Part shown: positions 18,065 through 26,146 of the stretch, piece after piece
Layout of the letters: each line of letters starts with the position of its first letter
How positions within the stretch are numbered: position 1 is the first letter of the stretch
Assembly (NCBI GenBank): GCA_001784175.1
Contig: MFPR01000033.1
Span: 573-64,572, forward strand
Length of the DNA: 64,000 nucleotides
Reading direction: 5' to 3'
DNA from: Candidatus Lindowbacteria bacterium RIFCSPLOWO2_12_FULL_62_27
GTDB taxonomy: Bacteria; Lindowbacteria; 2-12-FULL-62-27
Position numbers and translations under genes: made by a program
Notes under the pieces: model-generated
Told to the model about the DNA's origin: nothing
What the model saw: only the letters and a program-made list of their open reading frames with translations
Database searches by the model: none

Positions 18065-18639
18065 CCCATCGAAGGATTCTGGCGGTCGGCCGGCGACCGG
18101 CCGGCGAGGAGGGCTGCAACGGCCTCCTCGAGCTCCCGCCGCTGGACGGCGGCCGGGTCAGCGCCTCCGGCGCCCCAAGTGCCGGCGCCTCCGGCGCCGG
18201 CCGGGTCCTGCCAGTTGTCGTCCAGGCGGCCGTGGTAGCGGAGTTTCCGGGCGCGGTCGTAAACGTAGAGGTCGGGCGTGCACTGCGCGTCGTAGGCGCG
18301 GGCGGTTTCCTGGCTTTCGTCAAACAGGTAGGGAAAATTGATCCCCCACTCCTTCACTTTTTTCTTCATCTCCCGCGGGTGATCTTCCGGATAATTCGCG
18401 GCGTCGTTCGGATTGATCCCGACCAGTTGCACGCCGCGGTCCTTGAATCGAGCCTGAAAATCGATCAACCTCGGCCAGATGGCCTGCGCGTAGGGACAAT
18501 GGTTGCAGGTGAACACGATCACGAGAACTTCAGCGCTCTTGAAGCTGGATGGCGAATAATTCACCCCGTCGGTCCCGGGCAGCGAAAAATCAATCGTGCC
18601 GGATCCCAGTGGGACTTTCGTCGAATAGGTCAGAGCCAA
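18043..18639 (-). CDS. Thioredoxin-fold redoxin (AhpC/TSA-like), with palindromic insert
   Basis: 198 residues. The redox site is FTCNHCPYAQ (CxxC), and the ending PSMGCSIKWK is typical of a well-conserved redoxin family. It is presumably a cytoplasmic disulfide reductase or peroxidase. Between GRLDDNWQDP and AAVQRRELEEA, a junction that is usually continuous in relatives, lie 16 glycine/alanine-rich residues encoded by a 48-bp palindromic repeat (18151-18207). The insert sits in a surface loop before the last helix and preserves the frame. Confidence 0.88.
   Translation of the reverse strand: MALTYSTKVPLGSGTIDFSLPGTDGVNYSPSSFKSAEVLVIVFTCNHCPYAQAIWPRLIDFQARFKDRGVQLVGINPNDAANYPEDHPREMKKKVKEWGINFPYLFDESQETARAYDAQCTPDLYVYDRARKLRYHGRLDDNWQDPAGAGGAGTWGAGGADPAAVQRRELEEAVAALLAGRSPADRQNPSMGCSIKWK
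18151..18207. repeat. 48-bp palindromic unit inserted in the redoxin gene
   Basis: The nonamer GGCCGGGTC occurs at 18151-18159 and again at 18199-18207, exactly 48 bp apart. Between them are two hairpins with TCC loops: GCGCC/GGCGC at 18161-18173, and GCCGGCGCC/GGCGCCGGC at 18181-18201, joined by CCCAAGT. The same organisation recurs at 62481-62560. Confidence 0.8.
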
Positions 18640-18668
18640 GGCCGTCCACCTCCGCCCCTTTTAACGCC

Positions 18669-18696
18669 TTGCGAACCTAAGTTATGCTTGTATACG
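18669..18696 (+). promoter_or_regulatory. Candidate promoter for the DAO-family gene
   Basis: TTGCGA (18669-18674), a 16-bp spacer, then TATACG (18691-18696). A G-run just before the start codon at 18722 can serve as ribosome binding site. Confidence 0.4.
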
Positions 18697-18721
18697 CGCG
18701 CGCACACGGGGGGTATTTAAA

Positions 18722-19831
18722 ATGAAATCAGTGTTTAAATCAAGTGCCCGGGTCGTGATTGTGGGCGGAGGATTCGCCGGCGCATCGACCGCGTGGTGGC
18801 TGAGAAAATTCGGAGAAACCGACTCGCTCATTCTCGAACGGGAGGTGGGGCCGGGGATGCAGGCCAGCGGGCAAAACGCGGCGATGGCCCGGCAGGCCAC
18901 GCAGGACCTCTTCATCACGCGACTTCTCGCCGAGGGCGTCCGGTTCCTCGCAACGCCCCCGCCGGAATTCCGCGCGCCCCGGCCGGTCCTGCGGCGGTTG
19001 GGGTCGGCGCTGCTGGGGTCCGACGCCCAAGTCGGGAAACTGGCGGACGTCCTCCGCCGCGCGATTCCTTCGGACGAATTTGAAATCGGCCCGGCGGCAA
19101 ACCTCGCAACGCATCCCTACCTGTCCGGCATCCCGGCGCCGATGGCGCTCTATACTCGAAGCGACGGCATGGTCGATCTCGACGCGCTCCTGTCCGGATT
19201 CCTCCGCAACACCGATGTGGCAACGTCGTGTGCGTTTCTATCCGCGGCCCGCGATCCGGACGGCTGGACGGTTCAAACCTCCCGGGGCGACATCCGGTGC
19301 TACACACTGGTGATCGCCGCCGGCGCGTGGGGGAATCTCTGCGGCTCGGGCGCCGGCGCCGGCCTTCGGCTCCTACGGCCGACCACCCGGCACCTGTTCC
19401 AGTCGGTCAGGGGAAAGGATTTTTGTCGTGACGCGCCTTTTGTGTGGGATACAGCCGCCGAAGTCTATGTCCGCCCGGATGGCGGCGGGTCGCTCTACAT
19501 GTCGGCCTGCGACCAGGACGACTGCGATCCGTCGGCGCCGATCCTGCCATCGAATCGCATCCAGGAAATTCTGCGCGGCAAACTCGCCCGCGCCTTCCCC
19601 GCGCTCGCCGCGATCCGATATCACCGCTACTGGGTCGGCACGCGAACACTCTCGCCGGACAACCGGTTCGTCATCGGCCCGGACCCGCGCACCGCCGGCC
19701 TCTTCTGGGCCGCAGGACTCGGCGGTCACGGCGTCACCGCCTCCCCGGCCATCGGCCGCATCGCCGCTCAATCCATCCTCGGCCTTCAAGACCCTCCGCC
19801 CGAACTCTCACCCGCGCGGTTCGAAAAATAG
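18722..19831 (+). CDS. FAD-dependent oxidoreductase, DAO family
   Basis: 369 residues. An N-terminal dinucleotide-binding motif VVIVGGGFAGASTAWWL is followed by an acidic LILERE strand end, and a C-terminal FAD-contact segment reads GLFWAAGLGGHGVTAS. The layout matches the glycine oxidase/D-amino-acid oxidase/sarcosine oxidase group, which oxidises an amino group using FAD. The Arg-Thr-Leu-Ser-Pro-Asp segment near residue 310 (GTRTLSPDNRFVIG) is typical of this group. The substrate is unknown. The gene stands alone, and a palindromic repeat lies 7 bp after its stop, which may serve as its terminator. Confidence 0.82.
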   Translation: MKSVFKSSARVVIVGGGFAGASTAWWLRKFGETDSLILEREVGPGMQASGQNAAMARQATQDLFITRLLAEGVRFLATPPPEFRAPRPVLRRLGSALLGSDAQVGKLADVLRRAIPSDEFEIGPAANLATHPYLSGIPAPMALYTRSDGMVDLDALLSGFLRNTDVATSCAFLSAARDPDGWTVQTSRGDIRCYTLVIAAGAWGNLCGSGAGAGLRLLRPTTRHLFQSVRGKDFCRDAPFVWDTAAEVYVRPDGGGSLYMSACDQDDCDPSAPILPSNRIQEILRGKLARAFPALAAIRYHRYWVGTRTLSPDNRFVIGPDPRTAGLFWAAGLGGHGVTASPAIGRIAAQSILGLQDPPPELSPARFEK

Positions 19832-19837
19832 GGATAA

Positions 19838-19955
19838 GGTGCCGGACATAGACTTATAGACTTATTGTTGGTCATTCCCTTTCGCTTTGGTGCCATCGCG
19901 CTATGAATAAGTCTATAAGTCTATGTCCGGCACCTATTCGTCCGGCACCTATTCG
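19838..19955. repeat. REP-like inverted repeat, TAGACTTA family, copy 1
   Basis: Two perfect 29-bp arms, 19838-19866 and 19906-19934, are separated by 39 bp. Each arm contains a tandem octamer TAGACTTA TAGACTTA and ends in GGTGCC/GGCACC. The outer edge is duplicated: TCCGGCACCTATTCG occurs at 19926-19940 and again at 19941-19955. Related copies lie at 43989 and 44806. The rest of the 344-bp gap (to 20175) holds short GC palindromes near 19960-20000 and no gene that I can see. Confidence 0.85.
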
Positions 19956-20175
19956 TCCGTCGCGTCTGCGCGACAGGCGTCGCGAATGCGCGACGGCGGG
20001 CGCCTGACCCCGTCGCCAAAATCTTCCCGGGTGTTTTTGCAATCGCTTGTAAATTGCACGGTTGTAAAACTTCGTATCCGCCGGCGGGGTGCGGTCTGGT
20101 CCTTGCTGCATCCATCCAAGCCGCCAGATGAGGCGGGCAGGTTCACAAGAAAATGATCGCGGGAGGCGAACGGTC

Positions 20176-20943
20176 ATGAACGGATGGATGTACGGAATGT
20201 ATGCAGGGACATTTATGGGCGGAGTATTGCTGGGGATGGCGGGACTGAGCGGATGTTCGGGGAAGGTTGAGACGAATCCGGCGGCGGTCGCGAGCGTCAA
20301 GCCGGCGATGGAGGCCAAGACCGACGCCAGGAAGTTCATCAGCACGGAGATGATGTACAACCATGCGCTGGGGCTGTTTGAGGAGGGATCCTACGACGAG
20401 GCGGAGAAGGAGTTCGAAGAGGTGTGCGAAAAGTGGCCCAAGTTTTCGAAGCCCTACAAGCATCTGGCGCGGACGCAGATCAAGCAGGGGAAGCTTGAAG
20501 AGGCGCTCGAGAACGCGCTGACCGCGTCGGAACTCAACCCGAAGGACGGCACAATCGACAACGTGATTGGCATGGCGCTGATGGAGCTGGACGACTTCGA
20601 TTCGGCCGAGGCGTCGTTCCGGACGGCCATCAGCAAGTCGCCGACCTTTTCGTGGGCTTACAATAACCTCGGATACCTGCTGATCCGGAAAGGGGACTTC
20701 GTATCGGCGAAGGACATTCTGCTCGAAGGGAGCAAGGTCGACAATGCACCGGCGGTCCTCTTCAACAATCTGGGAATCGTCCTGGAGAAAACCGGCGACA
20801 CCGCCGGCGCCATGGAGGCTTACGCGAAAGCGGTCGAGAAGGACCCCGGCTCCATCAAAGCCACCGGCAATCTGTCGCGACTGGAGACGGACACGCCCGC
20901 GGGCAAGAACGGGGAGATCGCGCAAGTCATGGAGAGCCGGTGA
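20176..20943 (+). CDS. TPR-repeat lipoprotein
   Basis: 255 residues from ATG 20176, with GGGAGG at 20161-20166; an upstream in-frame ATG at 20089 has no ribosome site. A lipobox LSGC sits at residues 24-27, so Cys27 is the likely lipidated residue. About five tetratricopeptide repeats follow (from residue 55; for example the ALGLFEEGSYDEAEKEFEEV and YNNLGYLLIRKGDFVSAKDI types). It is probably an envelope scaffold. A palindromic repeat separates it from the alpha-2-macroglobulin gene 100 bp downstream, so linkage to that gene is uncertain. Confidence 0.82.
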   Translation: MNGWMYGMYAGTFMGGVLLGMAGLSGCSGKVETNPAAVASVKPAMEAKTDARKFISTEMMYNHALGLFEEGSYDEAEKEFEEVCEKWPKFSKPYKHLARTQIKQGKLEEALENALTASELNPKDGTIDNVIGMALMELDDFDSAEASFRTAISKSPTFSWAYNNLGYLLIRKGDFVSAKDILLEGSKVDNAPAVLFNNLGIVLEKTGDTAGAMEAYAKAVEKDPGSIKATGNLSRLETDTPAGKNGEIAQVMESR

Positions 20944-20976
20944 TGATCGCGGGACGCGGCGCTTCCTGCAGAAACC

Positions 20977-21019
20977 CCCTCACCCCAACCCTCTCCCCCT
21001 TTTCAAGGGGGAGAGGGGA
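20977..21019. repeat. CCCTCTCCC palindromic repeat, copy 1
   Basis: A perfect 13-bp stem: CCCTCTCCCCCTT (20989-21001), loop TTC, AAGGGGGAGAGGG (21005-21017). It is preceded by the shared flank CCCTCACCCCAA. Sister copies lie at 29122, 43943 and 46934. It falls between two same-strand genes and could attenuate transcription. Confidence 0.8.
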
Positions 21020-21043
21020 TTTCTTTGAGGGCGGGGCTACGCC

Positions 21044-24000
21044 ATGAACCCCGGAAGAAAAATTTTGGCCATCTGGATCCTCCTCGCCGGATTCGCCATT
21101 GCGCTCGCCGGGTACGGCTTGTATAGGATGATCGCCACCGGCCTGATCCCATCGCCGTTTCGACGCGCCGCGCCGGCGCGCCCGGCGATCGTCAGCGCTG
21201 TCGGCGAACCTGTTCTGCACGGCCCACCGACGCTGTCGAAGGTCGAACAGATCGATTACGTCAGCGGCGAGTACATTCTGTTTCGGGTCGCGTTCAGCGG
21301 CGGGATGGAGGAGGCGGATTTCGACTCCATCCAGATTTTCGGCGGACGCGACGCGTCCGGCGCCGCGCTACGTTATTCCTTCGACGTGCGCCAGGAGCGC
21401 GAGGCGTGGCTGAGAATCCACGGCATCGACACCGGTCTCGTGACGGTGCGGATTCCGGCCGGCGTGCGCGCGAAACACGGCTTGTGGAAGTGGGCCGCCG
21501 ATTCGGTCGTGACCGTGCCGGTATCGTCCTACGCACACGTCACGGACATTCGAGCCGAACAGCGCGAAAAGGACATTCTGATCGCCGTTTCGTTTCCCGT
21601 GCGCGTCGAGTCTCTGCCAACAAATATCGATTCCCATATCACTGTGACGCCGGCGGTCAACTTCCGCGCGGAACCGTCCGAAAACCGGGTCCTGCTCATC
21701 GGGCCATTCGCGCCGGCCCGCACGTACTCCGTCCGCGTCCTCCAGGGGTTCGAGCCGCGGCCCGGCATGCGGATGCGCTCGGACCACGCCGGAACCGTGC
21801 GAACGCCGGCCGCTGAGCCGTTTCTGAAATTCGCGTCGTACCGGACGTACCATTTCCGTGGCGGGCAAATGACGCTGCCGATCGAGCACGCCCACGTCCA
21901 CACCCTCCGGCTGACCGCCTACCGGGTCTATCCGAACAACCTGATCGAATATCTCAACCGCCCCAACATGCAGGACCTCGGCGATCCGGTGCGGTCCGAC
22001 ACGGCGACCGTCGCTGAGCCGGAAAAAGCCGAAGGCCTCACGCGCATCCCACTGGACCGCTGGATCGGCCCATCGGCTCTGGGCGTCTATGAACTCGTGG
22101 CCTCCGCCGAGTCCCGGCGGGAGGACGAATGGAACGAGGAAGGGTATCTCTCCGCCAGAAAACTCATCGTGGTGACGGACCTCGGCGTCATCGTCAAGTC
22201 CGGCGCGCCGGACGCGCCCACCGTAGTTCTCGTGCGGTCGCTGAAGACTACATTGCCGGTCACGGGCGCGAAGGTTACCGCCTATTCGAGAAAAAACCAG
22301 ATCGTCGCGGCGGGTGTCACGGACAGGATCGGCCGGGCCAGCTTGGAGGGAATCGAGGACAAGGCGAGGCTGATCATCGTGGAAACCGCCGCCGACTGGA
22401 CCTTCATCCCGCTCGACGGCCCACCGCTGAACCGGACAGATTTCGACGTGGGCGGCCGGCCGTTTGTCCGGAACCGTTACGAGGCCTTCGTCTATTTCGA
22501 CCGCGGCGCGTACCGCCCGGGGGATACGGTCCATTTGAACGCGATCATCCGCGACCCCGGCCGGACCGCGCCGCCGCCAATGCCGGTCGAGATCGCGGTT
22601 CTGCGCCCGGACCGGAAACTGTTCCGGAAATTTGTGTTGATGACGGACGAAAACGGATCTGCCGGTCTCGACCTCGAAATCCCGGCCTACGCGCGGCTCG
22701 GCGCCTACGCCGTGTCCGCCGGAATGCCGGGCGCACGCATGTCGTACGGCAGCGGCGCGTTTTCCGTGGAGGAATTCATGCCGGACCGGATGAAAGTCGA
22801 TCTGCGGCTGAAATCTCCGAAGATCGACGCCGGAAAACCGGCGATGTTTGCCGTGTCGGCCGAACACCTGTTCGGCGGCGCGGCAGCCGGCCGCGCCGTA
22901 CAAGCGCGCGTTCATCTGAGGTGCACGCCATTTTCGCCGAAGGGCTTTGAAGATTTCCGGTTCGACCATCCGCTGAACGCGTTTGAACAGGAAGGCGTCT
23001 CGCTCAACGACCGGCGGTTGGACACGAATGGCGTCGCGGAGTTCTCGTATGAGTTGCCTGCCCATATCAAGCCGTCGGGACGGGTGATGGTCCAAGTCTC
23101 CGCGTCTGTGCTCGAAGCGGGCGGACGCGCGGTGACTGCGACCCGGGAATGGCCGGCCGACGTCTATCCCTATTATATCGGCCTTCGGCTGAACCGCACG
23201 CCCGACGCCGGCCATCACTACGAGGTGGAGGCCGCAGCCGTCCTTCCGGACGGGACGCCCGCCATCCAGGCAGAAACGGCAACCGTGGTCGTGTCGCACC
23301 TCGTCTGGCGGTCGAGCCATATCCGCGAGCCCAACGGGCGGTACCGGTACCAGTCCGTCCGGATCCCGACGGAAATTCACAGGGAAACGCTGATGCTGAA
23401 AAACGGCCGGGGGGCGGCCCAGCTCGTTCTTCCGGAAGGCGGCTATTATTCGGTGGAACTCTTCGGCGTTGCATCCAACCGCGCCGGACTCACCGCCTCG
23501 GTGTATGACGACGGGATGGACCACGAGCCGGACAAAACTCAGCTTGAGAAGCTTGAACTGGACGCCGACCCGCCGGCGTCGGCGTACGTCGTCGGCGAGA
23601 CCGCCGTGCTCACCGTCCGCGCGCCATTCCCCGGAAGACTGATCTACGCGCTGGAACAGGACCGGGTGCTCTCGATTCACGAACTGCCGATGCCGAAGAC
23701 GATCGCACAAATTCCCATTCCCGTCCGGCCGGCGCATTTGCCGCAGGTATTCGTGTCGGCGCTTGTCGTGCGCGGCGCGTCCAAAAATCTGGACGGCGAA
23801 GTCATCCGGGCGATGGGCGTCGTCCGGCTGAGAATCCGGGAGCCGGACAAGGAGTTGTCCGTCCGGATCGAGGCGCCCGAAACCGTACGGCCCAACGAGC
23901 CGTTCACGGCGCTGGTGTTCGCGCGACCGGCAGCCACGGTGACGGTCGCGGCGGTCGATGAGGGCATCCTGTCGCTCACGGATTTCCAGTCGCCCGATCC

Positions 24001-26146
24001 GGCCCGCTTCTTCTTCTCCGACCGCCGCCACTCGGTGGAAACGTACGACCGGTACGACGATCTCTTTCCGGAATTCAACAGGATTCCCGCGGCAGGGGGT
24101 GACACGGCGCGGCGAAAACATCTTCCGCGGCCCACGGCGCGGCGGGTCGAATCGGCGGTGATCTGGGCGAAGTTCAAAGTGGACGGAACCGGCCGGAAGG
24201 AGTTGAAACTGAAAGCGCCGGATTTCACGGGCCGACTGCGGTTCATGGTCGTCGCCGCAGGGCGGGCCGGCGTCGGTTCCAGGGAGGCGGTGATGACCGT
24301 CCGGGAGCCGCTGATGGTCGAACTGTCCGCGCCGCGGTTCGCCGCGCCGGGCGACCGGTTCGAGCTGCCGGTAACTGTTTTCAACAGGACTGGCCGGCCC
24401 GATACCGTCCAGATTGAGCTTGCCGTTGCCGACACGTGCACGGCCACGGTTGAGCCCCGCGCCTACAAGGCGATGCTCCTGAACGAATCCGAAACGACGT
24501 TCTGGTTTTCCGTCCGGGCGGGTGGCGCAACGGGTTCGATACAATTTTTGGCCGAGGCCCACGGGACGGCGCATCGGACCCGCCGGCGTGTGAGCGTTCC
24601 GTTGCGTCATGCGGCGCCGGCCGTCACGACCGTCGAGTCTCTCATCATTCCTCCCGGAAAACGCGGGCAGTTCCGGCTGGCCGGAAAATTCGTCATGGGC
24701 GCCGGGGACGCAACGCTGATGGTCACGTCCAATCCGTTCGTCCGGCTCGCCGGCGCGCTCGACTACGTCGTCCGGTATCCGTACGGCTGCGTCGAGCAGA
24801 CCACGTCGCAGACGTTTCCGATGCTGTATCTCGCGGACCTCGCGGCCGCGGTTCATCCGGGAAAATTTTCGCCGGGGCAGATTCAGACGTACGTTCAGGC
24901 GGGAATTTTCCGGGTCCTCAGCATGCAGACGGCCGACGGCGGGCTGGCATACTGGCCGGGCAACGCGGAAAGTTATCCGTGGGGAAGTTGTTACGGCGGG
25001 CACATGCTGGTGGAGGCGGCACAGGCCGGATACATGGTCTTTCCGGAATCGCTGGCGCATTTAAAGCAGTATTTGAAAACTCTTTTGGCCGGCAGCGAAT
25101 CGCCGGACATCCGGGCCTACGCGGCCTATGTGCTCGCACTGGCCGGCGAGCGGGTGATCCCCGATCTCGAAAGATTCTCGGCCGACCCGCGCCTGACCGA
25201 CGCCGGCAGGTTCCATGCGGCGGCTGCGTACGCTGCGGCCGGGGACATTGCGATGGCCCGGGCGCTGTTTGACGCGGACGCGGTCCGGCAGGACCACCCG
25301 GCCGACCGCGAATTGGGCGGGACACTGAATTCCGACATCCGGCAGGACGCCGTGATGCTGTCGGCTCTCTTGTCCGTCCATTCGGAGCATCCGCTCATCG
25401 CCAAAATCGCCGACCGGATGATTTCCCGGATGAACCGCGGCCGGTGGCCGAACACGCACGACAACGGATTCGCGCTGATCGCACTGGGCAAACTGGCCCG
25501 CGGAATGCGCGGCCGGCCCGCGCATCATCCCGGCGAAGTTTTCGCGGATGGCGGAGTGGCGGGCCGGTTCGGGGGCGACACCGTCACACGGTTTCAATTC
25601 GACAGCGTCGACACGATCACCGTCGAAAGCCGCGGACAAGCCGGCATGATGCCGTTGCATGCCGTGCTGACAGCCTCCGGCATTCCCGCGACGCCGGACA
25701 TGTCGGATCGCTCGGATGGAATGAAGATCCGCCGGACATTCCTGACCCCGGGCGGGCGCCGCGCAGATCGTTTCGTGCAGGGAGAACTCTATGTCGCGGA
25801 ACTGACGGTTCACGGCGACGCGTCGTTTGAGAATGTCGTCGTGCTGGATCTTCTGCCCGCCGGATTCGAAATCGAAAACCCGAGGCTGGCAACCGCCGCG
25901 AAACACGGGCTGGAGGGGTTGCCGGACATCGACGATCCGTTTCGGGAGGATTATTTGGAAATGCGCGACGACCGGCTCGCGCTGTTCGGGACCGTTCACC
26001 GGCATGGCGGCGCGTTCCGGTATCTGGTGCGCGCCGTTACGCCCGGCGACTTTGTGCTCCCGCATATCCTTGCCGAATGCATGTACGATCCCTCCAGGTT
26101 CGCGCGATCGGGCGCCGGGCGGATCGCGGTCGACCGTGCGCCGTGA
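21044..26146 (+). CDS. Bacterial alpha-2-macroglobulin family protein
   Basis: 1700 residues. An N-terminal hydrophobic segment (about 8-30) anchors or exports the protein. Repeated MG beta-sandwich domains follow, including the YRPGDTVHLNAIIRD motif of MG2/MG3. The thioester motif CVEQ has Cys1249, inside an alpha-barrel thioester domain (about 1210-1530). Such proteins trap and crosslink attacking proteases in the periplasm. No lipobox is evident, unlike the E. coli YfhM type. pbpC follows with an 11-bp overlap, the classic gene pair in which the transglycosylase repairs the wall while the macroglobulin blocks proteases. Confidence 0.92.
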   Translation: MNPGRKILAIWILLAGFAIALAGYGLYRMIATGLIPSPFRRAAPARPAIVSAVGEPVLHGPPTLSKVEQIDYVSGEYILFRVAFSGGMEEADFDSIQIFGGRDASGAALRYSFDVRQEREAWLRIHGIDTGLVTVRIPAGVRAKHGLWKWAADSVVTVPVSSYAHVTDIRAEQREKDILIAVSFPVRVESLPTNIDSHITVTPAVNFRAEPSENRVLLIGPFAPARTYSVRVLQGFEPRPGMRMRSDHAGTVRTPAAEPFLKFASYRTYHFRGGQMTLPIEHAHVHTLRLTAYRVYPNNLIEYLNRPNMQDLGDPVRSDTATVAEPEKAEGLTRIPLDRWIGPSALGVYELVASAESRREDEWNEEGYLSARKLIVVTDLGVIVKSGAPDAPTVVLVRSLKTTLPVTGAKVTAYSRKNQIVAAGVTDRIGRASLEGIEDKARLIIVETAADWTFIPLDGPPLNRTDFDVGGRPFVRNRYEAFVYFDRGAYRPGDTVHLNAIIRDPGRTAPPPMPVEIAVLRPDRKLFRKFVLMTDENGSAGLDLEIPAYARLGAYAVSAGMPGARMSYGSGAFSVEEFMPDRMKVDLRLKSPKIDAGKPAMFAVSAEHLFGGAAAGRAVQARVHLRCTPFSPKGFEDFRFDHPLNAFEQEGVSLNDRRLDTNGVAEFSYELPAHIKPSGRVMVQVSASVLEAGGRAVTATREWPADVYPYYIGLRLNRTPDAGHHYEVEAAAVLPDGTPAIQAETATVVVSHLVWRSSHIREPNGRYRYQSVRIPTEIHRETLMLKNGRGAAQLVLPEGGYYSVELFGVASNRAGLTASVYDDGMDHEPDKTQLEKLELDADPPASAYVVGETAVLTVRAPFPGRLIYALEQDRVLSIHELPMPKTIAQIPIPVRPAHLPQVFVSALVVRGASKNLDGEVIRAMGVVRLRIREPDKELSVRIEAPETVRPNEPFTALVFARPAATVTVAAVDEGILSLTDFQSPDPARFFFSDRRHSVETYDRYDDLFPEFNRIPAAGGDTARRKHLPRPTARRVESAVIWAKFKVDGTGRKELKLKAPDFTGRLRFMVVAAGRAGVGSREAVMTVREPLMVELSAPRFAAPGDRFELPVTVFNRTGRPDTVQIELAVADTCTATVEPRAYKAMLLNESETTFWFSVRAGGATGSIQFLAEAHGTAHRTRRRVSVPLRHAAPAVTTVESLIIPPGKRGQFRLAGKFVMGAGDATLMVTSNPFVRLAGALDYVVRYPYGCVEQTTSQTFPMLYLADLAAAVHPGKFSPGQIQTYVQAGIFRVLSMQTADGGLAYWPGNAESYPWGSCYGGHMLVEAAQAGYMVFPESLAHLKQYLKTLLAGSESPDIRAYAAYVLALAGERVIPDLERFSADPRLTDAGRFHAAAAYAAAGDIAMARALFDADAVRQDHPADRELGGTLNSDIRQDAVMLSALLSVHSEHPLIAKIADRMISRMNRGRWPNTHDNGFALIALGKLARGMRGRPAHHPGEVFADGGVAGRFGGDTVTRFQFDSVDTITVESRGQAGMMPLHAVLTASGIPATPDMSDRSDGMKIRRTFLTPGGRRADRFVQGELYVAELTVHGDASFENVVVLDLLPAGFEIENPRLATAAKHGLEGLPDIDDPFREDYLEMRDDRLALFGTVHRHGGAFRYLVRAVTPGDFVLPHILAECMYDPSRFARSGAGRIAVDRAP

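Noticed and set aside
21368-25060. A 1230-codon open frame on the minus strand
   Set aside because: Antisense shadow of the alpha-2-macroglobulin gene, which has clear domains and a thioester motif.
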